This document shows positions 46,557-58,339 of a stretch of 64,000 nucleotides of DNA, piece after piece. Position numbers and translations under genes: made by a program. Under the pieces are notes generated by a model, which saw only the letters and a program-made list of their open reading frames with translations, was not told the DNA's origin and did not search any database. Source of the DNA: Cycas panzhihuaensis (lineage: Eukaryota; Cycadophyta); the NCBI GenBank assembly GCA_023213395.1, contig CM041465.1, positions 211,675,741-211,739,740 of the forward strand, written 5' to 3'. Numbering within the stretch: position 1 is the stretch's first letter; the number at the start of each line of letters is the position of its first letter.

Positions 46557-49169
46557 CCACTAGTCTTACTACTAAAGAATTAATAAAGTGAAAGCTAGGA
46601 ATCATCATACATAGAAATTATTATAAAGCCATAATAAAATTCCAATCACTACAAAATATTTTTATTAAGCACATTGGCACTTGAATAAGGAACTTGTAGT
46701 ATAATGTTTAATCTTACATAGGATAATACCTTAAAGGAAAAAAGACACCTTACAAAAGCAAGAATTCTAAGGGCAAAAGCCTACTCTTATTTCATTTCAA
46801 TTGTGTTTTAACACTTTCATACTAAAGTATTTAGAAGATGCAACTACCTAATTACCTTAATTAGTCATCATTAATCAAATTTTATTTAGTAACAATTATA
46901 TTATCCCCCACCAAAAATAAGCTTCTCATTAAATAAGTGGATAGTGGGATCAATCTCAAGGATAAACATAAAACCAATACCCCTTCCAAAATATAGTAAC
47001 TTGGCATATCACTCTACATCATTGATGTACCCTTAGCCCCTCACATTAGTAAGATTTAGAGTACATACATGTTCTTATCTTCCACATGTCATTAGCTTGC
47101 TCGAAATAAAACACATACGAGCATAATGTTAAAGGCATATAAATTGACTTATCAAAGTGTATAACCAAAGCTAGGATGATATAACAAGTAATGTATAAAG
47201 CATAATATAACTTCAAAGTTTTTCGTGCTACTTTTCAAATAAATATTAGGGTGCAATAAGTCATATGATATAATTATTGCATGCCTTGAAAGAAGTGTTG
47301 AATTTATATTGAGATGTTAAACCCAACTAAATAGGATTCACCATATGCAGTCATATGGACCTAGCTCAGGTGTATGGACACACATACACATAAATACATG
47401 TACATTTTAAATACAAAGTATGTCTATGAGTTGCATTTTCTAGCTAATATACACATTGTCACAAAGGTAAAATCAAATGCAAATGCTTTATTTTAATTTT
47501 TCTATATTATAGATAGGTTATGCGTCTAATTTATAATAGGGAGTCAATAAAATAATCATCTCATGTATCCTCATGGGAGCATATATTATGTATAACTTAT
47601 ACTTTTATTAGTATGTACATTTAAGATAATTAAGGTGGGGGAGTAGTTGAGAAAGGGACAAGTATATGATTGGTTTTGAACTGTGTATATACTGCATAAG
47701 CTTGACTTGAAAAGGATTGATTGATGCAATGGAGCAAGATGTGAGAGGCATCTAACCTAATACCATTCAATCCTCATAGCAAAAGAATAAGTTGTTAATA
47801 GGTACAATAATGGTAGTAATTCAATTGCAAACCACATACCAATGCATTCCCAAAATCATATTCTTTTCAACTACAAAACACACACAAAATTATATTCTAG
47901 TAGCAAAAGAAGCAAAGGCTTAATAAAGATGAAGCAACTGTATTGAATAAGTGAATAATCATTCTCTAAACTATTTATTTAACAATTATTCTACATGACG
48001 CCTACCCTTAAAGGCATGCATCTATCATCAACCCATTTGTATTTGATCTTATTTGTTTCGGACAATCATGCAAATTCCACAACACCACTTTTATAATATA
48101 ATTTGTGTAATTTTCAACCCATATGTGTATGGCATAATCTTTTTTAAATTATGTGCAAACAAGATTTCTCTTTCAATGCTTTATGTGCATTAGAGAGTTG
48201 AGTTACATAGGTAGCGTGTTCCATCATGATTTTGGTTTTAATGTAAAGAAGCATTAATTGCTACTTTTGTTTATTTAATTAGGAAGGAATAATCGAGGGC
48301 CTTTTAAGAGTTGCAATACCTAAACCAAAGAAAAAGAGGGCTCTTGAAATTCGATCACATAAAATATAGTTTTTGAAATTTATCTAAGCCAACCCCATTA
48401 CGTGATATGCACAACTTGCTTTCTAGCCATGGATTAGGACAAGTATCTAGCAACTTTGCTTTAAGATGCATGATGTAAGTTTGATCATAATCTTTTATGT
48501 GGCCTTATCTCACATGCATCATTGTATGATCTAATGGGCACAATTATCTCCAAACTTGCTAGAGAGCACAACACGTCAGATGGCTTGATCATTAATAAAT
48601 TAAGTTTGGGAAAACCCTCATTATGTGCTTTAGGGATTTTGAATTCAAGAATGTTTGCATCCTAGGTTTGAAATAATACACCTACTTCATTTGACAAGAC
48701 ACAATTCCATCAAGTAATGGTAAAGTCACTCCATTAACATTTTCCATTTCCAATAAAGAACAACCAAATTATTTACTTTCCATCAATCCCATGGATGACA
48801 TAATCAACAATTGCTTACTTATTTATAGAAGCAATAGATTATCTGCGACATGTCAAATTAAGCACCACCTCATCATTATCTATGTAAATATGGCTATTAT
48901 TTAATGCCAAACAATGGTTGTTCACTTTGTATTTCAAGGGACATCCATGTCGGGGACATGATTCACCTTCCCATCAAACAAGACCCTTTCACTTTCTATA
49001 AGCCATGAAGGATGCACATAGAACAAGAAGAACAAGGTGGCATTGCACCAACCATTAACTAATCCATCACCTACAATTTGTTTGCACTTTGTGGTGTTCA
49101 GATTTGGGGGTTGGGAGTTCCATAGAAGTTACAAAATCAAGTGACTCAATTGGTTACCCCTTTTAGTAT
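46557..49169. other. unassigned stretch upstream of the WD40-like gene
   Basis: No domain, LTR end or repeat pair was read. The last few hundred bases become less AT-rich toward the gene. Any promoter elements other than the possible TATA box at 49249 were not recognised. Confidence 0.4.
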
Positions 49170-49361
49170 ATGCAAAATCTAGTTATTGATTCATTGATTT
49201 TGTGCGTAATCCTGTTTGCCAAGGGCATCTGTAAAGGCATATTACCCCCTATATACGAAGTATATTTCTCGCATCTAGATTTGTGCCCACAAAGAGTTGC
49301 GGATTCCAAATTGTACAAGTCATTTGTGACTGGCTGCAATCAATTCTCTCGTCAGCTATAA
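49170..49361 (+). other. possible upstream open reading frame
   Basis: A 63-codon ATG frame ends 35 bp before the first in-frame ATG of the WD40-like gene and in a different frame. If transcription begins upstream of 49170, it would be a uORF that could lower translation of the main frame. If the TATA-like box at 49249 is used it would be outside the transcript. No domain is present. Confidence 0.25.
49249..49254 (+). promoter_or_regulatory. possible TATA box of the WD40-like gene
   Basis: CTATATAC lies about 150 bp before the first in-frame ATG (49397), a plausible distance for a TATA box and short leader. TATA-like strings are common in this AT-rich DNA, so support is weak. Confidence 0.25.
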
Positions 49362-49396
49362 ATGTAACTGGGGAATGCCTGCGAACTTCAGGTTCC

Positions 49397-51148
49397 ATGT
49401 TAGTCATTGCTCCATTGATTTGCCTGTACCAAGGGAAGGATAGGTCTGGTTCGATGGACCCAGTGGACTTACCAATGGGATCTCTTGAATTCCAGAGCCC
49501 TGTATTGGGTTATGCAAGGCTTGGGATTCTAGCAATGGCTAGCAGCTTTTGGACATGGGCAGCTCTGGTTTTGACAGCACTCTTAAGTTTGTGGAGATTC
49601 AGGGGAGCTAAGGGATTCAGCGTTCGATTCACATGGTGGGGAAAGCATGCACAAGTGAGGGTCTTGTTACAGTCCTCCTCCTGCTCTCCCTCCTCTTCGT
49701 CCTCTGCCCATAAGACAATCAGGAGGAATGGCAATGCCTCTGTTGATGATCTTAATGGGAGCAGAAATGCGTATATGGATGATTTGGATCTCTTGGCATA
49801 CAGAAAGCAGACTTTGAACGACAGAGGTATTTACAGGAGGTCTAGGAGTAAGAGCTCTTCTACTTTTGACAGCTTGACCCTCTGTAATTCCATTGATTCC
49901 GAGTGTTTAGATGTAAATAGAAGAAATCCCACATGTTTTTTGGAGACCGAAATGGTTTTTATTTTTGAGAAATCAACGTCTTCACGGTTTGTTCCAAAAT
50001 CAACACCCTTCTGCATTAAAGGAAACCCATTTGCAGAACAGCAATTGCAGTCCCCCACCTACAGCAAATTGGATTGGTCGATAGGCGGTATTGGCGGTAG
50101 AATTCAAAAGCATGAGCAGCTCTGCACAACCGTGGGGCTTGCTAAAATTGAATGTTGGAGCTCAGAGGAGTTTGTAGAGATACAGAGTGGTAAGCTGAAT
50201 TCTTGTAATTCTTTATCATCAAAGTTTATTTTCGAAGAGGAAGGAGGTGGCAGATGTAAGGGTACTGGGTTTGTTTTCCAATATGATGAAAGGGAGGAAG
50301 AGGGGTTTTATAATTATTTTCTGGATTCATATATTGGCCAAGGTGGGTGTCAAAGGCTTGTATCATTTGAAAGACAGTATGGTTGGGATAAGTTATTCTC
50401 TTTCAGATTGGGGTTTGCATGGGATTGTTGCAGCACAGAGAGGTTCGGATTGAATTTGGATAGGTATTCAGAGTATTTCGTCCGAGACAATGTTGCCAAG
50501 GTCTGGGACGGTCCGAGACAAAGACTTATGAATCTCCTCCGCATACCTGAGGGTTTAGTGTCCTGTCTTGACATTTCCTGGAACAATGGTTTATTATCTG
50601 TCTGCACAGTGGACAGCAGTGTCCAGCTGTGGGATCTTCAGATGGCTAAATGCTTGAATGAAACAGTGATCAAGAATGGCATATCTGTGGGCACTAACAT
50701 TCAAGATAGCCATGAATCTCTATTGAGTGGTATTGTTACAAGAGACGAGGAAGCTTCAGTGTTTGTTTGGGATCCTAGGGTTTTTGTCAAGCCTGTGAGC
50801 TTCTTGTTGGGAAATCAGCCAAGTTTCCACACTGCCAAAATAAATGAAAAGAAGATTCATGTCTTAGATGGGTTCAACGACAAATTATTTGATATGAGAA
50901 TGCCTGGTGCATCACCCATTGAAGTAAGCCCCATGCAATATAAGGATCTGCCATCATCATTAACAAGAGAAGATACTACTAGGCCACTGCAGAATACTTA
51001 CTCGGAAGATTTTCTTTTCAATGAGGATGATGATGTTTGTGAGAGTGGTTCTCATGGAGTTCCAGATTCAGGAAAAAGTTGCAGGTCTTCCCTTTTTGAG
51101 CGATGCATAGGAGCTGTCTGTCTGATGACTCTGCAATCTGCCAAGTAA
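49397..51148 (+). CDS. single-pass membrane protein with WD40-like repeats
   Basis: An uninterrupted 583-codon frame, GC-richer than its surroundings, is the only convincing cellular gene here. The frame is open from 49283, but its first codon there is GTG; the first ATG is 49397. Later ATGs at 49454, 49475 and 49535 are possible, the last in the best context (GCAATGGCT). Residues ~40-66 form one hydrophobic segment (LAMASSFWTWAALVLTALLS) followed by basic residues, suggesting a membrane anchor with a cytosolic C-terminus. A Ser-rich linker follows at ~93-103. The C-terminal third has WD-type repeats: CLDISWNNGLLSVCTVDSSV ending QLWDL (~387-419), IVTRDEEASVFVWD (~440-467) and a weaker KIHVLDGFNDKLFDMRM (~482-502). 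Three repeats are too few for a full propeller unless degenerate blades precede them. Function is unknown, probably protein binding. The C-terminus may be frameshifted. Confidence 0.8.
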   Translation: MLVIAPLICLYQGKDRSGSMDPVDLPMGSLEFQSPVLGYARLGILAMASSFWTWAALVLTALLSLWRFRGAKGFSVRFTWWGKHAQVRVLLQSSSCSPSSSSSAHKTIRRNGNASVDDLNGSRNAYMDDLDLLAYRKQTLNDRGIYRRSRSKSSSTFDSLTLCNSIDSECLDVNRRNPTCFLETEMVFIFEKSTSSRFVPKSTPFCIKGNPFAEQQLQSPTYSKLDWSIGGIGGRIQKHEQLCTTVGLAKIECWSSEEFVEIQSGKLNSCNSLSSKFIFEEEGGGRCKGTGFVFQYDEREEEGFYNYFLDSYIGQGGCQRLVSFERQYGWDKLFSFRLGFAWDCCSTERFGLNLDRYSEYFVRDNVAKVWDGPRQRLMNLLRIPEGLVSCLDISWNNGLLSVCTVDSSVQLWDLQMAKCLNETVIKNGISVGTNIQDSHESLLSGIVTRDEEASVFVWDPRVFVKPVSFLLGNQPSFHTAKINEKKIHVLDGFNDKLFDMRMPGASPIEVSPMQYKDLPSSLTREDTTRPLQNTYSEDFLFNEDDDVCESGSHGVPDSGKSCRSSLFERCIGAVCLMTLQSAK

Positions 51149-51216
51149 CATGCTTGAAGGAAGCTCAATCTTTTATACATAAACTTGATGGAAAATATGT
51201 GAGACAATACCTCTAG

Positions 51217-53267
51217 TTTTCAAAAAAGGAACAGTTCCCATATTTTTCTAAGAGGCTTGAGTTGTACTTTGAAGAGGCCCTAAATACAGCTCAGTTGGTA
51301 GTTGGGCAACTCTTTCTTTTCTGAAATGTTGACTAACCTGTAATTTGTTTTTATGCTAAGAACAATCATATCACAGAGAGTTCCCACTTCATCAGAATTA
51401 AGCTCTTCTTGTGGAGCCATTTATGCAAATGCAAATTTGTGTACAGGTTTTAAAGTGTTTTCGGCATTCTATCCTTGGAGGAACAGTCTCTGAGTTTAAG
51501 CAGCAGCTTGGTGGGCTCTTCCTAGTTGTATACAATGTTTCTATAATTCAACTGATTGAAATGTAGATCCTTGTTTATTGTGAGAATCTTTAATTTGTAT
51601 GCACACTGCCATTATGTCTAAATTTTATGCTTATTCCTCAAAAATGAACGCATGAATCTATAGTAATATGGAAAATATAGTACACAAGTAAAAAGACCTT
51701 CCCAAGGATCCTTTTGTTAGGCATTTTAGTGGCTATTGGTTTAAAGATAAATAATTTATAGAATTTTTCATATTTATCAAGCATTTTTATAATTAATAAT
51801 CATCTACCAAAGAATTTAGTTAATTGGAGATGAGATATCTGGACACCATAAATCAAGATTCATATTATTGGGACCTAGGAGAACAAGCAAGGGAATTAAT
51901 GAAATTATGGGAAAGGAATAATAAGGAGACGAGCATATGTAAATTTGTATCTGCATCTAAGGAACATTAAAAAAAAGCATAAGATCCAAGCTTTTATGTT
52001 ACACTCATTCCCCAAGCGTGGGAAGTTGATTAGGAGTAAGAATAGGATTAATGAAATATTATGGGATAGATAGAATCAAATTCTTATATAATACAAGTAG
52101 GCTTTTATGGCAATGTACTTTATAAATGTGAATTGCCAATTCACCACGCCATTTACAAAGCAGCATGCAAATGGAATGACAAAAGGAATTACCAAAAACC
52201 AAAACTAATCAAGCTAAATAGCCTTTGAAACATACTTGGTAGCAAGAGGGACTACTCCACTAATTTGCATGGAAGAATATCATGAAAAGTTTGTGCAAAG
52301 TAAATTACAAATCTTAAAAACATGAAGAGAATAATGAACACATACCTACATGTGAAATAATTGAATTGCATAAGCAAAGTGAAGGATATTGGAAGGATCA
52401 CATAAATGAAGCAAGATCAGGGAATTATATTGTGAAGACAAACCAAGAGTTGAATGAAGCATGCTATGAAAAAAAGATCAAGTGAGGCATTTATTACCAA
52501 ATTCAAGGCTCAGGAGAGTTAAAAAACGAAAATGATATAATTAAGGTATTCCATGGTAATGATATTATAACATTACAATGCTAAAGCTCTATATTTGTAA
52601 TACTTCCAATAGACTTTCAATCAAAAACCCTAAATTCATAGTACCTCTAAAAGACCTTAAATCAAACATTCATATCAATGTTGTTGGAGTTCCTCTTAAC
52701 TTGGGTCTTGGTTAAAAAAAGGGTCATTCACTCCTCTAGACCCTAGAGATGGGGGAGACCAACCATGGATTTCATGAAGTCAACATCATTGGATTTTCCT
52801 TACTCAATGATAAAAGTTGGGTCTCCATCAATTCTCCTCAATTATCTAATATCCAATATTACTTTTGTTTAGAAAGTCCCTTTGAAGTCCATGAAGATGC
52901 TTTAAAAGATTAGGATATATGGTCAAAGAATATTACATGAACCATTCAAAAAATATAACGTCCTACCTCTCCATATAATGTTGCAAATGTATTCAAGAGT
53001 AAATTTCAGTGGAAGTTAGACTAAATATGTGCTAAATCATATCACCATTCTAAGCATTTAGTCCAAATTAAAAGAACATGATGAATGTAAAAAATCTACC
53101 AATCTCTTAGGGATGGATAAATTTATTGACTTAGACATTGATAATGGTTAATAACTTTATGGTTTCAAGCTATATTTTCAATAGATTATTGGAGATTAAT
53201 TCCTAAGATTATGGCATTCTCTATAGTCTCTAAAGTTTTTAAATTATAATTATAAGACTATGGGATA
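51217..53267. other. downstream region, no recognised feature
   Basis: The first ~400 bp probably includes the 3' UTR of the WD40-like gene; no clear polyadenylation signal stands out. From ~51650 it is AT-rich with no readable domain. A TCTCTAGACCCTAGAGATGG palindrome occurs at ~52734. Confidence 0.4.
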
Positions 53268-53498
53268 TGTTGAACACTTTGCAAGTATTACCTAGGTATA
53301 GACATTATACCTAAAACTCTTTTGGGGGTCCGATCAAGGCCCCTAGCTAAGGAGTTTTAGCGGCCAATAGCCCCCCAAGCAAGAGTTTGAGAGCACGAGT
53401 CCTTAAAAAAATTTTTAGGTATCTTATGAGATTTTTTTCAACCCATAGTTTTATAACCATTGTACTGTAACGCCGCTAGTTGGTTTCTTGTACATTTA

Positions 53499-53550
<52 letters not shown>

Positions 53551-53758
53551 ACAATACATGTAAAAAGGTTAAATAAGGATTTGAGGGTTGTGGTTTTACT
53601 TTGTAATTTTTTGACTATTTCTCTAATTAATAAAATGGCTTATACTTAGGCCTGAATCTATAGTTATCCTTATTAATATGTAAGGAATATCTGTATATTT
53701 AATTTTTACATTGTTTAAGTTTTGTTATTCCATTACTCCTGTATTTTATATTTCTTCA
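53268..53758 (+). repeat. 5' LTR of the copia element at 53268-58228
   Basis: Starts TGTTGAACACTTTG and ends TATATTTCTTCA, two bases before the primer-binding site. It is ~33 bp longer than the 3' LTR, mainly because of a (CT)n(TA)n run at 53503-53551. Confidence 0.88.
53503..53551. repeat. (CT)n(TA)n microsatellite inside the 5' LTR
   Basis: A CT run passes directly into a TA run. The matching part of the 3' LTR (~58000-58018) has only a short ATCTATACACACTTATG segment. Confidence 0.93.
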
Positions 53759-53807
53759 TTTGATATCAAAGTTAGGATTTTAGTTCTCTGAGAAACCTTT
53801 TATTAAA

Positions 53808-54545
53808 TGGAAGCTTTGTCTGGTGATCTTGTGAATGAAAATCGTGCCAAGTGTTGTAAGGATGGAGATTGTAAAATTTACTAGTTAGAACTTTGAGTTG
53901 TGGAAGTTAAAGAAGGATCAATGGATCATTGTGTCATGTATAAAAGCTATGATTATAACTTATGAAGACTAGCCAAAGCTTAATAAGAAGGCAATTAGTT
54001 TCTTAAGGTTATACCTTTTAGATATGGTGTTACTGAATATTTTCTCAAACCCTATGACCAAGGATCCATGGAATAAATTAGAGTCTTTGTATTAAACAAA
54101 GCCCCTAGTTAATAAGCTATTTCTTTAAAAAAAATTATATTCATTCAAGATAAATAATGGAGATATTTTTATGAATCCTCTCATTGTTTTTAACACCATG
54201 GTGAGCCAACTTATTTCAATTGCAGTAACGATATTTGAAAAAGATAAGTACATTACCCTATTATGTTCACTTCATGATTCTTGGGATAACCTTATAATAG
54301 CGATAAGCAGTATAGCTACTACCACCCTAAAGTTTGACAAAAATTACTATCACAAGAGACAAGTTGAAAATCTTTTGAAGATCATATAAAAGAGGCATTA
54401 GTAGTGAAAGGTCGTGTTAGATCACGATCAACAAAGACCTTAGAATAAATGACTGAAGTCCAAAGAAAAATCTGAATCTCTGAGGAGGAATTCGGTGATA
54501 TGTTGGAGATGTGAGAAGCTTGGACATTCAAAAGCCAATGTATAA
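53808..54545 (+). pseudogene. copia gag with zinc knuckle, broken
   Basis: After an initial ATG at 53808, the reads give EIVKFTS-NFELWKLKKDQW (the gag entry motif, normally F-D-G-x-N-F-x-x-W-K), then KDPWNKLESLY and a longer open piece at 54171-54389 containing LCSLHDSWDNLIIAIS. The knuckle CWRCEKLGHSKANV at ~54502-54543 has Val for the last Cys. Stops and a frame change separate the parts. Confidence 0.82.
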
Positions 54546-54639
54546 CTAATGTCGACAAGAGAAAGTCACATAAAGTTACTTATTCGACAAAAATAAAAAC
54601 TTTTGATGAAGACGATAGCAATGTTTACTTAACTACCTC

Positions 54640-55930
54640 AAGTAAGATGTCAAATATTGAGTCTTGATTAATTGACTATGGTACATTATGAGAGTGTTTT
54701 TTTAGTATGAAAGTTTTGATAAACATGAATTATTCCTAAAGGATTGTTATCCATATAAAATTGTGGGTTGTGGAAGAGTGAAAGTTTCATTTAAGGATGG
54801 AAGGGTAAAAACTATCTTTGATGCAAGTCATATCCTTAGTTTAACAATAAGCCTATTATTTGTTAGTTAGGTAAGTGATGCAAAAATTGAAATGATTTAA
54901 ATAATGACAGTTGCAAAATGGATCGAGAAGCGTTGGTGTTAGTAAGAGGGGTTCAATTTGGGATGCTTTATAAGCTTGATACAAGCACAATGCATGATAG
55001 TAATTGTAGTCTAGCTATTGTAGAATATAATAACAATATAGACAAAACCCAAATGTTTTTAATTGGTAAGACTATGTTGTGGCATTAAAGATTAGGCCAT
55101 ATTAGAAAAAAAGCCTTTATGATTTATTGTCCAAATTTATGGTTGAAGATATCCCTAGAATTAATAGCTCCTTTGATTTTGATTTTTGTAAACATTATAT
55201 TTATGACAAATAGAATTGTATAAGTTTTTCTTGTAACTAAAAGAGAGTGAAAGGGATTCTATAGTTGGTGCATACCAATGTTTTTAGACCCATTGATGCA
55301 CCCTCATAAGGTAAGTTTAAGTATTTTGTTTCATTCATAGTTCATTTTTTGAGAAATATTTGGTTATACTTTCTCAAACAAAAATATGAGGTTCTCAATA
55401 AATTCAAGACCTTGGTAAAAAACTAGACTGATAGGAGGATCAAGGTATCGAGATTTGATAATAGAGGTAAATTTTACTCAATTAAGTTTGAGCAGCTCTA
55501 TATATAGTGTGGAATAACAAATGAGAAGACAACTCCTTATATACCACAGTAGAACGAAGTTACTAAAAGGATGAATAGGACCTTGTTGGAGAGATTAAAA
55601 AGTATGCTTAATGTTACTAATTTTCTGGGTTAAAGATGTGATAACTATGAGTTATCTAATAAATAGATCACTAACAACTACTTTGATGCAAAAAACAGTT
55701 GAAAATGTGTGGTTTGGTAAAAAACTCTCTCCTCGTCACCTTAGAGTTTTTAGTTGTAAATCTTTTATGTATGTTCCTAATATGTAGAGGATGAAGCTTG
55801 ATTTTAAGGCACAATAGTCTATTATCATTTGCTATAGTGATGTTGTAAAGGGGTATAAGCTTTAAAACCCTAAATTATAGAAAGTTGTATAGAGTTGTGA
55901 TGTGGTCTTTAGAGAGAAGTTTAAGTCTTT
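54640..55930 (+). pseudogene. copia protease and integrase, broken
   Basis: Protease: LIDYGTL replaces the LIDSGCT-type active site at ~54668. The region before integrase includes VLVRGVQFGMLYKLDTSTMH (~54935-54995) and the GAG-pre-integrase H-RLGHIRK (~55080). The integrase core is badly eroded but keeps NEVTKRMNRTLLERLKS-type sequence (~55555-55605), SYLINRSLTTTL and FGKKLSPRHLRVFSCKSFMY (~55715-55770), the last matching the conserved xxHLRVFGCxAY block. Confidence 0.82.
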
Positions 55931-56159
55931 AAAGAAGGAATAAGAACCAAAGGAGGAAGACTCTAAAAAGGTGTGATTCGAGACAAGAGATGAAGATTCT
56001 ATATCAAAATATAACTCAACTGAAGAGAATGAATGAACTAAGCAAATGGCCCAACTTTAAGAAACCCCTAGCTTAAGGAGATCAACTCATATGAGAAGAT
56101 AGCCTAATAAATATATTCCTAAAGACTTTTATCTCTCCTCATTTATTTTAGCTATTGTA

Positions 56160-57730
56160 GGTAATGATCCATAAATTATTCAAGAAGCTCTGGAATTAAA
56201 AGAAAACCAACTTTAGAAGAAGGCCATGGAAAATGAAATGATGACCTTAGACAAGAATAATACATGAGGTTTAGTGATGTCCAATGGTAGAAAACCTATT
56301 GATAACAAATGGATCTTCAAGAAGAAGTTCAAGGTAAATGGTACTATAGAAAAGTACAAGGCCTATTTAGTAGAAAAAGGTTATTCCCAAGTAAAGGGAA
56401 TAGATTTTGGCAAAGTATTTTTTCTTGTTATAAAGACATCTTTAGTTAGATTACTATTGGTTATAGCAATTACCTGTGGTCTTGAGGTGGATTAAATGGA
56501 TGTGAAGATATCTTTTCTTCATGATGACCTCAAGAAAGAAATTTATATATTATAGCCTGAAAGTTTTAAAGTTGCAGGTAAGGAAAATTTAGCGCATAGG
56601 TTGAACAAGTCTTTATATGACTTAAAACAATCATTGAGGATATGATACAATAAATTTGATTCACATATGTTAGGAGATAGCTTTATATATAATAAAGCTT
56701 ATTATTGAATCTATTACAAACAAGTTGGTGATTATTTTGTTATTTTAGCTTTATATATTGATGACATATTTTAAATAGGTAACTATAAAGGAATGATCTA
56801 ATTTGTGAAAGCCCAATTGGCATCTCATTTTGAGATGAAAGATCTTGATGCTACATATATTATTTTGAGCATTAAGGTTAAGAGGGATAGAAAAAATAGG
56901 AAGATTTGACTTAGCCAAAGGTGATACATTGAGATAATGCTGCAATGATTTAGAATACAAGACTACATGCTAGTCAATGTTCCTTTCCCTATTGGTTATA
57001 AATTATTAGTTCAACAATGCCCAAAAACTCACCAACATGTTGAGGACATGTCTTTTATCCCCTATGTAAGTGTAGTTAGAAGTCTGATATATGTGATGGT
57101 ATGTATTCAATCAAACATTGCCCATGCAATGGGAGTTATTAGCAGATACATGTCAAACATAAGTAATGAGTATTAGGTTGTTGTGAAAAGAATTTTGAAG
57201 TATTTACAAGGCACATCTAGTTGTGGAATTTACTACCAAGGAAATCCCATGGAGAGTAGAATAATGGATCTAAAAGGTTTTATTAATGTTGATTAATTAG
57301 AAAATCTTAATAGCAAATGATCTACAAGTGGGTATGTATTTATCCTCTTTGGTAGTGCAATCAGTTAGATGAGAAAGAGATAATAAGTTTTTGCACTTTC
57401 AAGAATAGAAGCAAAGTATATGATAGCTACTCATATATGCAAGTAATTTGTTTAGTTATAGAGATTGTATATATATATATTAATTTTAAATAGGAAGCTA
57501 TAAAGATAGATTATGACAATCAAAGTGTAATCTGTCTAATAAAAAAAACCTACTTTTCATGTTCAATCAAAGCATATGGATGTGCAGTTCTATTCTATGA
57601 GAGACATAGTTGAATGCCACAAGGTAGACTTATAGAAAGTTACTACATATGAGAATGCTGCAAACTCATTAACTAAGGTTACAACAATGGATGCTTTTTA
57701 TTTTTTCATTCAGTGGTTTATGTATGCAGG
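56160..57730 (+). pseudogene. copia RT and RNase H, broken
   Basis: An open piece at 56274-56495 reads DNKWIFKKKFKVNGTIEKYK and GYSQVKGIDF, the RT entry block. It is followed by MDVKISFLHDDLKKEIYI, SLYDLKQSLR and the catalytic ALYIDDIF at ~56750 (YIDD for YVDD). RNase H includes SFIPYVSVVRSLIYVMV, SRIEAKYMIAT (normally STAEAEYxA) and DNQSVICL (~57510). The polymerase frame has at least a dozen stops. Confidence 0.87.
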
Positions 57731-57770
57731 TTTCTTCCAAAGTATTTAATAAATAGGAGATTATTGAATA

Positions 57771-58228
57771 TGTTAAATATTTTATAAATGTTACATGGGT
57801 ATAGATGTTACACTCAAGCCTCTTTAGATGGCTTGGACATTTGGTAATGTCCCTTAGTTGGGGGGTTAGTGATCCTCCAAATGGGGGTTCAAGGATGGGA
57901 GCCCCAAAACATAAAATTGGGTGTCTTGTAGGGTCTTGTTCATCCCATGATTTTATGCCTGTTATATTACAACACCATTAATCAGTTTCTTGTATATTTA
58001 TATCTATACACACTTATGTAGTGACATATGTCAAAAGGTTCGATGAAGATTTGAGGATTAGGATCTAACTTTATAATTCTTTGGTCATTGCTCTGATTAC
58101 TAAAATAATATATGCTTAGACCTAAATCTCTAGTTGTCCTTATTGATATGCTTAGAATATTTGCATATTTTACTTTTACACTATTTAAGTTTTATTAGTA
58201 CATTATTCCTCTATTTTATTTCTATTCA
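57771..58228 (+). repeat. 3' LTR of the copia element at 53268-58228
   Basis: Starts TGTTAAATATTTTAT and ends TTTCTATTCA. It aligns with 53268-53758 over its length: GTTACATGGGTATAGATGTT matches GTATTACCTAGGTATAGACATT, and the GGCCCC-type middle and TAAAAT-rich end also match. Confidence 0.85.
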
Positions 58229-58339
58229 AAGATGACATAAGAATTTTATGACTATATACAATGTTATGTTGCTAGCTAAATATAGCCTTAAATCAACATA
58301 TAGTTTAGAGGCTAAGCATTTAAGGTGGGGTGCCATGTT

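Larger units (their letters stand above)
53268..58228 (+). mobile_element. complete, decayed Ty1/copia element
   Basis: LTRs at 53268-53758 and 57771-58228 flank gag, protease, integrase, RT and RNase H in copia order on the plus strand. A degraded primer-binding site, TGATATCAAAG (initiator-Met-tRNA type), starts at 53760. Stops are numerous in every domain, and the LTRs differ heavily, including a microsatellite present only in the 5' LTR. No clean target duplication is seen (GGATA left, AAGAT right). A solo LTR of the same family lies at 33665-34020. Confidence 0.92.

Noticed and set aside
49283-49285. Start of the WD40-like frame at this position
   Set aside because: The codon is GTG, not ATG; a nuclear plant gene would not normally start there. 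The first ATG is at 49397.
49510-50607. Minus-strand and out-of-frame open frames within the WD40-like gene
   Set aside because: They are shadows of the long plus-strand frame and have no domains.
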